Program-made: the position numbers and the translations under genes
Shown: piece by piece, positions 9,850 to 18,877 of the stretch
Position numbering within the stretch: position 1 is the first letter of the stretch
How the letters are laid out: every line of letters begins with the position of its first letter
DNA from: Planctomycetota bacterium
GTDB taxonomy: Bacteria; Planctomycetota; UBA1135
Direction of reading: 5' to 3'
Length of the DNA stretch: 64,000 nucleotides
Assembly: GCA_030748415.1 (NCBI GenBank)
Contig: JASMMA010000003.1
Span: 145,988 to 209,987, forward strand
Notes under the pieces: generated by a model
Seen by the model: the letters and a program-made list of their open reading frames with translations, nothing else
What the model was told of the DNA's origin: nothing
The model's database searches: none

Positions 9850-10341
9850 TTACTTCCGCGTCAGGCCAAGTCGTTTTTCCAGTTTTCGCGCTCGACGACG
9901 GATTTGTTCTTGGGCGACTGGATTGTCAGGGAATTCGGCCGCAAGCCCATCAAGAAGACTGAGTGCTTTTTGAATATCCACCGCAGCTTCTTTTTGATAC
10001 GCGGCAAGGTTAATTCCGCCTTTTTCTTCGTGCTCCTTTTCTGCCCACTGAAGGGTTTCTAAAGCTGCGTCGCCCAGCTTGCCGGCCTTGGCCCAACGCC
10101 CATCGCTTTGCCAATTGCCGTCATCTAAATCCGAAACCACTGTCGGCTTTCGAGCAGGACTCGGGTCAACAGGTGTTTCGTGCCTAACTGGGTTACTTTG
10201 TTCCAGTTCCCCTTCGCCTTCCAGGCTGGCTCCACCGCTTCCGAGTTCAACTAAAACCCAAACTACCGCAACGCAGAGCGCGGCGGCGGATCCCGGTATA
10301 AAACCTGGGTCGTAATCCTTCTTGGGTTTGCGGAGAACCAT
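9850..10341 (-). CDS. hypothetical membrane-anchored protein
   Basis: 163 aa, single N-terminal TM (GSAAALCVAVVWVLVELG), charged helical C-terminus. Confidence 0.6.
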   Translation of the reverse strand: MVLRKPKKDYDPGFIPGSAAALCVAVVWVLVELGSGGASLEGEGELEQSNPVRHETPVDPSPARKPTVVSDLDDGNWQSDGRWAKAGKLGDAALETLQWAEKEHEEKGGINLAAYQKEAAVDIQKALSLLDGLAAEFPDNPVAQEQIRRRARKLEKRLGLTRK

Positions 10342-10553
10342 TTCAAGATTCTACTTGCGAGATGCGCGGATTGCTTTCCAGTACTGCGAATATGGCACCT
10401 TCTTACACGAAAAATCCCGCAAGAAACGGAAAGATGGGGGGCTCTTCTGTTGACTTCGCCAAGATACCTTTTTGTGTCAAAAAAAGAGTTGTCCGAAGCG
10501 AAGTTTGGATAGAATTGCTTGGAACTGGCTGACTCTTGCGGTGTTGCCATCCC

Positions 10554-11135
10554 ATGATGAAAAAATTTCCCTCATTTGTCCTTTCGTTCAGCTTATGTGC
10601 GTCCTTAGCTCTTTCTTGTACACCTATGGCCACATCGGCAAATGATGCGCCCCGTGAAGAGGCGAGCAAAAGCCAACACAATGTGACTGCCGAAGCGCGC
10701 ACATTTACACGCGAAGAGTACGCCGCTGCTGCAACGAAGATGAAGAAGATGGTCGCAGCCGGCGAAGCTTCACAAGAAGATGTCGATGCCCGACTTGGCA
10801 GAATGCGAAGGGCGATGAAGCACTCCGACGGGGAAAAAAAGAGCAAGGTTATTTCTGACCAAAAAGAAATGGCTGGAGTGAAAAAGCGTATCGGAATCGC
10901 AATTAAATCTGGAAAAATCACGCCGGAACAGGGGCGCGAGCGCTGGGCGGCTTATATGGAGTCTCGAAACGAGACGGCGCAGACCGCTGCCAAAGAACGT
11001 TACGACGCTGCGTTAGCCAAGCTCCTCCTCATGGTGGAAAAGGGTGAGATTACTGCCGACCAGGCTCTCCGGCGCCTCAAGGGCATCCGCGCCCGAACGG
11101 AAAAAGCGGAAAACAATTCTGGTCCTCGGCACTAA
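10554..11135 (+). CDS. hypothetical secreted/lipoprotein with degenerate helical repeats
   Basis: MMKKFPSFVLSFSLCASLALSCTPMATS signal region; ORF track opens at 10536; repeated pattern KM..MV..GE......RL..MR. Confidence 0.65.
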   Translation: MMKKFPSFVLSFSLCASLALSCTPMATSANDAPREEASKSQHNVTAEARTFTREEYAAAATKMKKMVAAGEASQEDVDARLGRMRRAMKHSDGEKKSKVISDQKEMAGVKKRIGIAIKSGKITPEQGRERWAAYMESRNETAQTAAKERYDAALAKLLLMVEKGEITADQALRRLKGIRARTEKAENNSGPRH

Positions 11136-11191
11136 CAGCCCATCGCTTCAAAGCACCGTTTGCCAAGTTGCTTTTTGGGCTACTTACAAGA

Positions 11192-12346
11192 CTATCTTCG
11201 TCGTGAGGGTTCTTTTTTGGGGTAATTTTCTTTGACCCACCCACGCCACGCTTCTTCTGTTTCTCGAAAATTCATGTCCAGATATTCTGAAAATAGCTCG
11301 CGTTCTGGAGTTCTTTTTTTTAGCCCCTTGAGAATCGGGGCCAATTTAGATGGGTGCTGATTTACCAACCAGTCATAGAACGACCAAGACAGGGCATGTT
11401 CAAGCGCAGACATCGACCCGGTGAGCTTGCGAACAAGTGATGGCAAAATCACCGAGTCGTCGTTTCGGGCTAAGTGCTTCCTTAGCGCAGCACGCCACAA
11501 GCCATTCGAGTAGTTGGCAGAATAGGTAATCTCGTCGATACAGTGATGCCGCACTTTTTGAAACACCGCCTCCTCGTACCAGTGGGCAGATCCAGAATCA
11601 AACCAACCGCCGCCCATATCTCCTATCCAAACTTCAGTGAAAAGATTGGATACAAGCATATGGCCAACATTGTGGACTCCAAGAGTGTGTAAGGTCACTG
11701 CATCAAACCCAAAGGCCTCGTCTCCACAATAAACGCTAAATCGCGGGTCTTTGCCTAGCCACTTGAAGTCGCCTGCGGTTCCAGATCCAAGAAAATGTCC
11801 GATTACATTTCTATGTGTTTCCAGGTCCTCCCAAAACCAAAGAAGCATTGGGGAGCGATAATGTTTCGGCTTCGCACCGAAATGTGCATTTACGAGCGTT
11901 GCCACTCGTTCCCCGTCGCGGGCGACTTGGTGCATAAATGCGTGGCCGCTAATCCGTTTCTTCTTATTGCGAACCTCCTCTAGGTTTCCCGAAACGTGAA
12001 TGTGTGCTGTTTGAACACGAATCAGGCTCGACTCCAAAAACTTCTCCAACGCTGATTGGCTTTGGGCGTACTGCGCAATCGCTTCTCTCCTTTTAAGCAT
12101 TCCGTCTGTTTGTGGTCCGCCTTCACACTTTGCACAAGCCAGTAGAAAAGACCCAAAACAATCTTCGCACTGGGCGGCCACGGAACAGAATTCCACCTGG
12201 GATTCCATCTCCGCTAATTCTTTTGGATGACCCTTGCAGGCGACTACACCTCTAAAATCGCATCTCCTACATCCTTCTAGAATTGATGCCGAGTCGATGT
12301 CTTGCCACAAAAAGTGGACCGCAGAAAGCAGAAATGCGCCAACCAT
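11192..12346 (-). CDS. hypothetical protein with a cysteine-rich N-terminal region and a peptidase-like domain (degenerate zincin motif)
   Basis: CRRCDFRGVVACKGH...CEDCFGSFLLACAKCEGGPQ; TLGVHNVGHMLVSNL...GWFDSGSAHWYEEAV. Confidence 0.65.
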   Translation of the reverse strand: MVGAFLLSAVHFLWQDIDSASILEGCRRCDFRGVVACKGHPKELAEMESQVEFCSVAAQCEDCFGSFLLACAKCEGGPQTDGMLKRREAIAQYAQSQSALEKFLESSLIRVQTAHIHVSGNLEEVRNKKKRISGHAFMHQVARDGERVATLVNAHFGAKPKHYRSPMLLWFWEDLETHRNVIGHFLGSGTAGDFKWLGKDPRFSVYCGDEAFGFDAVTLHTLGVHNVGHMLVSNLFTEVWIGDMGGGWFDSGSAHWYEEAVFQKVRHHCIDEITYSANYSNGLWRAALRKHLARNDDSVILPSLVRKLTGSMSALEHALSWSFYDWLVNQHPSKLAPILKGLKKRTPERELFSEYLDMNFRETEEAWRGWVKENYPKKEPSRRR

Positions 12347-12457
12347 TGCAGGCCCATTCTAGCAATCCTAAATTTTTATTTGCCCCCTAGTCCCAATTGG
12401 GGAAAAAGTTCAGACTCCTTCGTGCTGGGCCCGGCTTAAGTCCTGTCAGTCGGACAA

Positions 12458-13114
12458 CTACTCTTGAAACAGATATCGTGGCATTTGATTGCGTATGCTG
12501 TCCAGCAAACTAAGAGCCGGTTTCATTCGGTTGGGCTCAAGATGGCTCTTCCTAAAAATTGCCAATGTGTCCTTTTCAAGCTCTAGCGCCGTATTCTTTT
12601 TCTGCAAAAGGAGCTCCATCATCCCAGTGTTGCAAAAGTCAAATGCAAACTTTTTGTCTTTAGAAAGGATACGAAAGGTTTTACTGAACTCAACCGAATC
12701 TAAATCCAAATCTTTGATTCCCACTAAGCCTCCTACCTTGTGGAAGAAGTTTTCTGGATGGATGCGAATTTCTGGAAATTCCTGTTCTAATTTAATTAGC
12801 ACGACCCCTAAAAAATGGTCACTGCGGTGCTTTCCGTGTCCCACTGCATAGTGAAAGGTAAACGCTTCGGCTTTCCTGCCGGAATGTTCGCCTTCCACCC
12901 GGTGATAAAGATATCTGCTGTGCCCCTGGTTTAATCGGTTTAAAAAAGAGTATGCCTTTGCGCGGCGCTTATTTCTTTCTGGGTGGTAAGACCAGCCATT
13001 AGAGTTGGCCCAAGCTGACCAAGCTTTGCGAAGCTTCTTCTGCCGAAGATGGTGCCACCAAACTGCCGCAATTATGCAAAACCCGAAAAACGTGTGCATG
13101 GCGACTGATTCCAT
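12458..13114 (-). CDS. hypothetical protein with N-terminal TM helix
   Basis: 218 aa ORF; HTFFGFCIIAAVWWHHL TM; SVEFSKTFRILSKDKKFAFDFCNTGMMELLL. Confidence 0.65.
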   Translation of the reverse strand: MESVAMHTFFGFCIIAAVWWHHLRQKKLRKAWSAWANSNGWSYHPERNKRRAKAYSFLNRLNQGHSRYLYHRVEGEHSGRKAEAFTFHYAVGHGKHRSDHFLGVVLIKLEQEFPEIRIHPENFFHKVGGLVGIKDLDLDSVEFSKTFRILSKDKKFAFDFCNTGMMELLLQKKNTALELEKDTLAIFRKSHLEPNRMKPALSLLDSIRNQMPRYLFQE

Positions 13115-13138
13115 CTTCAGAGAATATCGTTTTTGTTT

Positions 13139-14413
13139 CTACTTCAAAAGGGCTGCGTAGCCCCCAGCTTGGAAACTTGTAGGCTCAAGTAGGCGCTCTT
13201 CGGACAATTCAAGCTTGGCCTCTTTCGCGATAAACTTTGCCATTTCATGATTTTCTTCGGGCTCCAAGGAGCAGGTGCTCCAAAGGATTCTTGTTTTTCC
13301 GTTTGTGCAGAGTTGAGCGGCGGTGCGTGCGATTTTTTTTTGGGTGGCAACAGACTGCACCAAGCTTTCTTTATCAAAACGCCATCGGGCCTCTGGCCGT
13401 TTCCCTAAAACGCCAGTGTTGGAGCATGGGACATCGAGCAAAATAAGGTCCCACTCCCCGTTAGGGATGTTGCCGCCGCCTAAATCGATGAGGTGCGTTT
13501 GAATATTATGCCCTAGCCGCTCAGCGTCGGTGGAAATGGACTCCAATCGTTTTGAGTCCACATCGCACGCATGCACTTCGGCCTCCCCTTTGGCTTGTTC
13601 AAAGCTGGCGAAAGATTTTCCTCCGGGTGCGGCGCACAAATCTAAAATCCTTTCGCCCGCTTGGGGCTTACTCAGTAAAACCGTTTCCTGCGAAGCTAAG
13701 TCTTGAACTGCCCATTTCCCCTCTGAAAATCCAGGAAGGCTTTGCGGATTCGTTGGGGACTGCAAAAGAAGTGCGTTCCCGTGAATTTCTGCACTCACTT
13801 CTTGTTCCAGAAGTTCTGCGTGGACTTCTTGTTTTGTTGCTCGAAGGGTGTTCACTCTTAGCGACATAGGTGGAGTGGCGTTGAGCATCTTCAGTCTTTG
13901 GATAGATGCATTTTCGCCTACTTCTTGAATCCACCGCTTCACTAAAAATGTGGGGAATGAATACTCTATGGCAATCCTATCTGAAGGAGTTTTTGCGGCG
14001 CGGTTAAACGCTTTTTCAAGAAAACCGGTTGGGTCTGAAGAACTTCCGCGTTCAACATTTCGGAGAATTGCGTTCGCAAATCCTTTCGCGCGGCGAATAA
14101 TCGGTGAAGCCGCTCCTATTGTTGCGTCAACTGCGGCGTGGGCTGGAATCCGGTCGAGATAAAGAAGTTGGTAAACACCCATCCGGAGAGTCCAGCGCAC
14201 CATGGGGTCCATTTTCTTTTTCTTGCAAAATGGAGTGAAGGCTGCGTCAAGTGCGCGCTGCATGCGAATCGTGCCGGCAAGAATCTCTCTGGCTAAGCTT
14301 CGGTCACGGTCACTCAGTTCGGCTTGATTGGCGGAATCCGAAAATGCGCGAGTTGGAAACCCATGTTCATTTCCAAGAAGTTGGAGCACGAGCTGACGTG
14401 CATCAGTCTTCAT
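13139..14413 (-). CDS. rsmB: 16S rRNA (cytosine(967)-C(5))-methyltransferase
   Basis: NusB-like N-term; ILDLCAAPGGKSFASFE; LLDVPCSNTGVLGKRPEARWR; ILWSTCSLEPEENHEM. Confidence 0.93.
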   Translation of the reverse strand: MKTDARQLVLQLLGNEHGFPTRAFSDSANQAELSDRDRSLAREILAGTIRMQRALDAAFTPFCKKKKMDPMVRWTLRMGVYQLLYLDRIPAHAAVDATIGAASPIIRRAKGFANAILRNVERGSSSDPTGFLEKAFNRAAKTPSDRIAIEYSFPTFLVKRWIQEVGENASIQRLKMLNATPPMSLRVNTLRATKQEVHAELLEQEVSAEIHGNALLLQSPTNPQSLPGFSEGKWAVQDLASQETVLLSKPQAGERILDLCAAPGGKSFASFEQAKGEAEVHACDVDSKRLESISTDAERLGHNIQTHLIDLGGGNIPNGEWDLILLDVPCSNTGVLGKRPEARWRFDKESLVQSVATQKKIARTAAQLCTNGKTRILWSTCSLEPEENHEMAKFIAKEAKLELSEERLLEPTSFQAGGYAALLK

Positions 14414-15347
14414 GTTTATCCTTTCCTAAATAATCTCCACGGGCGATTTTTATGCCACGCAAAAATTCTTCTGCAAGCATGGCCGATTTCCCTTGCCGTT
14501 GTACTTTGCCCAAGAGGAGGGCGTTGGCGCCACAGGCGACAATAAGTTTGGAGTCTGAGGCTAAAACTTCTCCTGGTTGTCCGCGCCCCTCAACAGGCTC
14601 GGCTTCCCATATTTTTAACTCTTCGCCATTTGGAAGTGTGGTGCGGCCACAGGGCCAGCCGGCCATGGCTCGAACGAGGCGGTCAATTTCTTGAGCAGGT
14701 TTTGTCCAATCCACTTTCCCGTGGTCGGGCAGTATCTTTTTGCAAACAGTCACAAGGCCCTTGTCTTGCTTCCGGCCTTCAGGTAAAGAGTTGCCACAAA
14801 GTTCATCCAAGAATTCTTTCAGTAACTCGGCACCGACTGCGCTCGCCTTTGCAAAAAGTTGGGGGGCCGTTTCTCTTTCGCTTATCGCAATCTTCCTTTC
14901 TGCCAAAACATCTCCTGCGTCCAGGGCTAGGACCATCTTCTGGATACAAACGCCTGTTTCGGAATCACCCGCCTGAATCGCTGCCTGAATCGGGCTGGCC
15001 CCCCGCCATCGAGGAAGCAAGGATGCGTGAAGGTTGAGGCAACCCAACCGAGGCAAGTTCAAAAACTCTTCCCTTAAAAGCTGTCCAAAACTTACAACCA
15101 AACAAATATCTGGTTTGAGTTGAGACAGCTCATCTAAGAACTTAGGGTCGCTGGCTTTTTGAGGACGAAAGACGGGAACGGCCGCTTTTGCCGCCATTGC
15201 CACCAGCGGGTTTTGAGCTTCTTTTCGGCCACGACCTGCGCGGCGTGGAGGGGCAGTCACCAGCGCAATCGGCGGCTCTCTCCGCCCAAGCAGGGCAGCG
15301 AATGACTCTACCGCAAAAGGCGGGGAACCCGCAAAAATCGTTCTCAT
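14403..15347 (-). CDS. fmt: methionyl-tRNA formyltransferase
   Basis: MRTIFAGSPPFAVESFAALL; GCLNLHASLLPRWRGASPIQAAIQAGDSETGVCIQKMVLALDAGDVL. Confidence 0.95.
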   Translation of the reverse strand: MRTIFAGSPPFAVESFAALLGRREPPIALVTAPPRRAGRGRKEAQNPLVAMAAKAAVPVFRPQKASDPKFLDELSQLKPDICLVVSFGQLLREEFLNLPRLGCLNLHASLLPRWRGASPIQAAIQAGDSETGVCIQKMVLALDAGDVLAERKIAISERETAPQLFAKASAVGAELLKEFLDELCGNSLPEGRKQDKGLVTVCKKILPDHGKVDWTKPAQEIDRLVRAMAGWPCGRTTLPNGEELKIWEAEPVEGRGQPGEVLASDSKLIVACGANALLLGKVQRQGKSAMLAEEFLRGIKIARGDYLGKDKHED

Positions 15348-15381
15348 GGCTGGATTCTAGCCAGCCCCAAGGGTTCGCGGG

Positions 15382-15705
15382 TTAGGCGTTATCTTCGACG
15401 AGAGATTTGAAGTCATCAAAAGACATCATCCCCATTTTGCGAGCGGCTTCAGTGCCGTTTTTAAACACAATAAAGGTCGGGATGGACATCACGCCAAGCT
15501 GGCTGGCAACACCAGGGCTTTGGTCAATGTCTAGTTTGACGACCTTGACCTTCTCGCCCATTTCTTCGGCGAGTTTGTCCACAGCAGGGCCCATTGCTTT
15601 GCAGGGACCGCACCATGGGGCCCAAAAATCTACGAGGACAGGTTTTTCAGAATCCAAAACTTCAGTTTGGAAATCGGCTTCGGTTACATCTTGGGCGTTC
15701 GACAT
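15382..15705 (-). CDS. trxA: thioredoxin
   Basis: VLVDFWAPWCGPCKAMGPAVDKLAEE; GVMSIPTFIVFKNG; start at MSNAQDV preferred over ORF-track start 15738. Confidence 0.95.
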   Translation of the reverse strand: MSNAQDVTEADFQTEVLDSEKPVLVDFWAPWCGPCKAMGPAVDKLAEEMGEKVKVVKLDIDQSPGVASQLGVMSIPTFIVFKNGTEAARKMGMMSFDDFKSLVEDNA

Positions 15706-15752
15706 TTTTATCTCATCGGGGGGGGGAATAACGCCCAATCTAGCCGCGCGGG

Positions 15753-16661
15753 CTACTCTTCCAAAAGGCTTTCCACTTCGGGCTCCATTTCGTCGCCGTG
15801 GTGGTCAAACTGCTCATCTAAATCGTCTAGGTGAACTTCGGCGGCATCGCTTGCGCGCACCACCTGAATGTTTCCAAAAGCAGAATCTTGTTTGAGATCG
15901 ATGGCTTTTTGTTTGGCCAACTCCAACAATGCGACTAAGTAGTAGGCGGCATCGCCACGATTCAACTGCCCCTCCTTGAATATGTCCTGAAGGTCCAGCG
16001 TGCCGCCGTCGTCGAGGCGGGACCACACTTCTTCCACATACCAGGCCAGCGATTTGCCCGCTTGGCGGATTTTATGAGGCCGCATAAATCCGGTTTCTTT
16101 TTCGAGGCGTTGGAAAACTTTGAGCAAATCCCAAACAGAGACATCGCCGAGGTCCCAGTCTTCCTCTTCAACAGATTCGTCCTTTTCCTCCAGCCACTTT
16201 CCGAGCCAACGACCGCCGGCCGGCATGAGGCGGGCGCGTTTTCGGAACTCCACCCCCATCTTTTCAGCTGCTTGCCGCAGTTCTTTGTACATCAAAAGCT
16301 GCTGAACAAGCTCTTCTCCTGGGTCGAAGGGGTCCTCGTCTTCAGCAACTTCTTCTTGCGGAAGAAGTGAACGGCTCTTCACTGCCAAAAGGGTGGCCGC
16401 AACAACAAGGTAGTCGGCAGCTTCATCCACATCAACCTCTTGCATGGAGCGCACAAACTGGCAGTAAGCATCGCACACATCGGCAAGGGAAACCACATGG
16501 ATTTCCAGTTCACTATCCCGAACTAATTGCAGGAGTAAATCAAGCGGCCCATGGAACACACGCTCTAGATGTACCGTGAAATCAACGGCGCCCATAGCCG
16601 CGCCTTCGCCGGCGGGGGTTTTGGCGGGCGGGATGAGGTCGGGTTTGGCGGGCTCAATCAT
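15753..16661 (-). CDS. scpA: segregation and condensation protein A
   Basis: FTVHLERVFHGPLDLLLQLVRDSELEIHVVSLADVCDAYCQFV; LVVAATLLAVKSRSLLP. Confidence 0.9.
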   Translation of the reverse strand: MIEPAKPDLIPPAKTPAGEGAAMGAVDFTVHLERVFHGPLDLLLQLVRDSELEIHVVSLADVCDAYCQFVRSMQEVDVDEAADYLVVAATLLAVKSRSLLPQEEVAEDEDPFDPGEELVQQLLMYKELRQAAEKMGVEFRKRARLMPAGGRWLGKWLEEKDESVEEEDWDLGDVSVWDLLKVFQRLEKETGFMRPHKIRQAGKSLAWYVEEVWSRLDDGGTLDLQDIFKEGQLNRGDAAYYLVALLELAKQKAIDLKQDSAFGNIQVVRASDAAEVHLDDLDEQFDHHGDEMEPEVESLLEE

Positions 16662-17341
16662 TAGGAAAACAAACTCCCAAGCGCCAAAGCGGCTTCATGC
16701 TCTACGCCAAAAAGTCTGGTGACACCTTCCATGATAGTCATTGTGGAGCCCCAAAGAAGGGCACCGAAACCATCTACATAGAAAAGAAGGAGGAGCACAA
16801 TCAGGATTCCGAAGCGCTCTAGGCGGGCGTAACTTTCACGAGCTTCGCCCCGGAGAAGGAAAAGCACAACTCGGGAGCCGTCTAGGGGCGGAATGGGAAT
16901 GAGATTAAAGACCGCAAGGAGGGCGTTGGCATACACGCCAATAATCAGAACCTGGGCCCCCATTGAGAGGGGGCTGAAGACATTAAGCCCCACTAAGGCG
17001 GCGAACATTCCCGTAAAGAGAAGGCTAAGTAGGAGATTGGAAATTGGGCCCGCAATCGCCACCAGCGCCCAATCCCGGGGAGGGTTGCGCAGGCGGCCTA
17101 AGTTGACGGGGACCGGCTTAGCGCCCCCAAAAACGAAGCTAGAGCCCGAAATCAGGAGAAATCCGGGCAAAAGGATGGTCATAAAGAGGTCAATGTGGGG
17201 CACGGGGTTCAAAGTCACCCGACCCAAAAGCCGCGCAGTGGGGTCACCCAGGCGATCGGCCACCCAAGCGTGAGCCGCTTCGTGGGTAGTGATAGAAAAA
17301 ACCACCACAATGATGGTTCCAATGAGGACGAAGGTTTCCAT
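16661..17341 (-). CDS. site-2 protease family (M50) membrane metalloprotease
   Basis: TTHEAAHAWVADRLGDPTARLLGRVTLNPVPHID; NLIPIPPLDGSRVV; start at METFVLIG preferred over 17461. Confidence 0.9.
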   Translation of the reverse strand: METFVLIGTIIVVVFSITTHEAAHAWVADRLGDPTARLLGRVTLNPVPHIDLFMTILLPGFLLISGSSFVFGGAKPVPVNLGRLRNPPRDWALVAIAGPISNLLLSLLFTGMFAALVGLNVFSPLSMGAQVLIIGVYANALLAVFNLIPIPPLDGSRVVLFLLRGEARESYARLERFGILIVLLLLFYVDGFGALLWGSTMTIMEGVTRLFGVEHEAALALGSLFS

Positions 17342-17387
17342 TCTGCCTTGATTCTCTCTTATTTCCCCCTCCCTTACAATATGCACC

Positions 17388-18368
17388 ATGGCGGTTGATG
17401 AAAATACCTCCCTGGCGAGAGGGCTTGAAGTCCTGAAATTAGAGGCGGAGGCAATCCGCACGCTTCAGGAGCGGCTCGGCTCTAGCTTCGAATTGGCAGT
17501 CCAGAACATGTTGGAGTGTGAGGGTCGGGTTGTTGTTGCCGGAATGGGAAAGGCCGGATTGATTGGTCAAAAAATTTCCGCGACTTTAGCGAGCACCGGC
17601 ACTCCGAGTTTGAGCCTACACCCTGCCGAGGCTTTACATGGAGACCTCGGCCGACTCCGCCCCGAAGATATCTTGCTTGCCCTTTCAAAAAGCGGCGAAA
17701 CTCGCGAGCTCATTCAGCTTGTGCCGGCCGTTAAAGCTATTGGGGTTTCGGTTGTGGCGCTCACCGAGTCGGGAACTTCTGCCCTTGGAAAGATCTCGGA
17801 CCTTGTTGTTGAAATGGGCCCCCTTTCTGAAGCTTGTCCCCTTGGGCTCGCCCCCACCGTGACCACAACCGCCATGCTTGCATTGGGTGATGCTATTGCA
17901 ATGGCCGTTTTAGAGAAACGCGACTTCACTCGTGAAGAGTTTGCCGCCTTCCACCCCGCTGGAACTTTGGGTCGAAGCTTGATGCGTATCGGAGAAATTA
18001 TGCGCCGTGGTCACGAAGTTCCCTTGTTAAATGAAAACGCTAGTTTGCGCGACGCCCTTGTTGTCATGACCGAAACTCCGGGTCGGCCTGGTGCCGCCAT
18101 CATCACCAACGACTCTGGAGACTTGCTGGGAATCTTTACGGATGGTGATCTTCGAAGAATCGCGTGTGAAGGCGAACTTCCTCTAGAGAACCCCGTCACG
18201 CAATACATGGCAAGCCAGCCCAGCTTTGTTCGGGAAGATCAGCTTGTGGGTGAGGCTCTTCATCTCATAAAAGATTCGCACATTGACCAGCTTCCTGTTT
18301 TGGAATCCGTAGGAAACCGCGTAGCCGGACTTGTGGATGTTCAGGACCTTCTTGAAGTACGCCTTTGA
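17388..18368 (+). CDS. kdsD: arabinose-5-phosphate isomerase (KpsF/GutQ family; SIS + two CBS domains)
   Basis: VVVAGMGKAGLIGQKISATLASTGTPSLSLHPAEALHGDLGRL; CBS domains at C-term. Confidence 0.92.
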   Translation: MAVDENTSLARGLEVLKLEAEAIRTLQERLGSSFELAVQNMLECEGRVVVAGMGKAGLIGQKISATLASTGTPSLSLHPAEALHGDLGRLRPEDILLALSKSGETRELIQLVPAVKAIGVSVVALTESGTSALGKISDLVVEMGPLSEACPLGLAPTVTTTAMLALGDAIAMAVLEKRDFTREEFAAFHPAGTLGRSLMRIGEIMRRGHEVPLLNENASLRDALVVMTETPGRPGAAIITNDSGDLLGIFTDGDLRRIACEGELPLENPVTQYMASQPSFVREDQLVGEALHLIKDSHIDQLPVLESVGNRVAGLVDVQDLLEVRL

Positions 18369-18877
18369 GTTTTCCAGATTCCATTCTTTCAGCTGCCCGC
18401 GACATTCGTTTATTTGTCACGGATGTTGATGGCGTCTGGACAGATGGACATATCACGGTTCATGCTGATGGAACTGAAAGTGTTCGGTTTTGCGTTCATG
18501 ATGGATACGGAATGGTTCAGCTCATTCGGTCCGGTGTTGAGGTTGTTGTTTTAAGCGGTCGAGACAATCCCGCGGTTCGTCACCGTGCTGAACGCTTGGG
18601 TGTTTCTGAAATCCACATGGGCTCAATCGACAAGGCGCCTGTCATGGATAAGATTTTGTCTTCCAGAGGCCTCTCCGAGAACCAAGTTGCCACTATGGGT
18701 GACGATCTTCCCGATATTGCCATGTTTGAGCGCGCCGGGCTTTGCTTCGCTCCCGCAAACGCGGTTCTCGAAATTCAAAATGCGGCGGACTGGGTGACTC
18801 CAAGCCCCGGCGGTAGCGGCGCCCTGCGGGAAGTTTGCAACCTTCTCTTGGCCGCTCAATCTGCAACGACTTCATGA
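18365..18877 (+). CDS. kdsC: KDO-8-phosphate phosphatase (HAD family)
   Basis: LFVTDVDGVWTDGHI; VVLSGRDNPAVRHRAERLGV; MGDDLPDIAMFERAGL; TTG start overlapping the kdsD stop. Confidence 0.9.
   Translation: MSFPDSILSAARDIRLFVTDVDGVWTDGHITVHADGTESVRFCVHDGYGMVQLIRSGVEVVVLSGRDNPAVRHRAERLGVSEIHMGSIDKAPVMDKILSSRGLSENQVATMGDDLPDIAMFERAGLCFAPANAVLEIQNAADWVTPSPGGSGALREVCNLLLAAQSATTS

Noticed and set aside
10403-10921. 172-aa minus-strand ORF
   Set aside because: Antisense to the secreted repeat protein; no recognisable motif.
15407-15895. 162-aa plus-strand ORF
   Set aside because: Antisense to trxA and the scpA 3' end; no domain.
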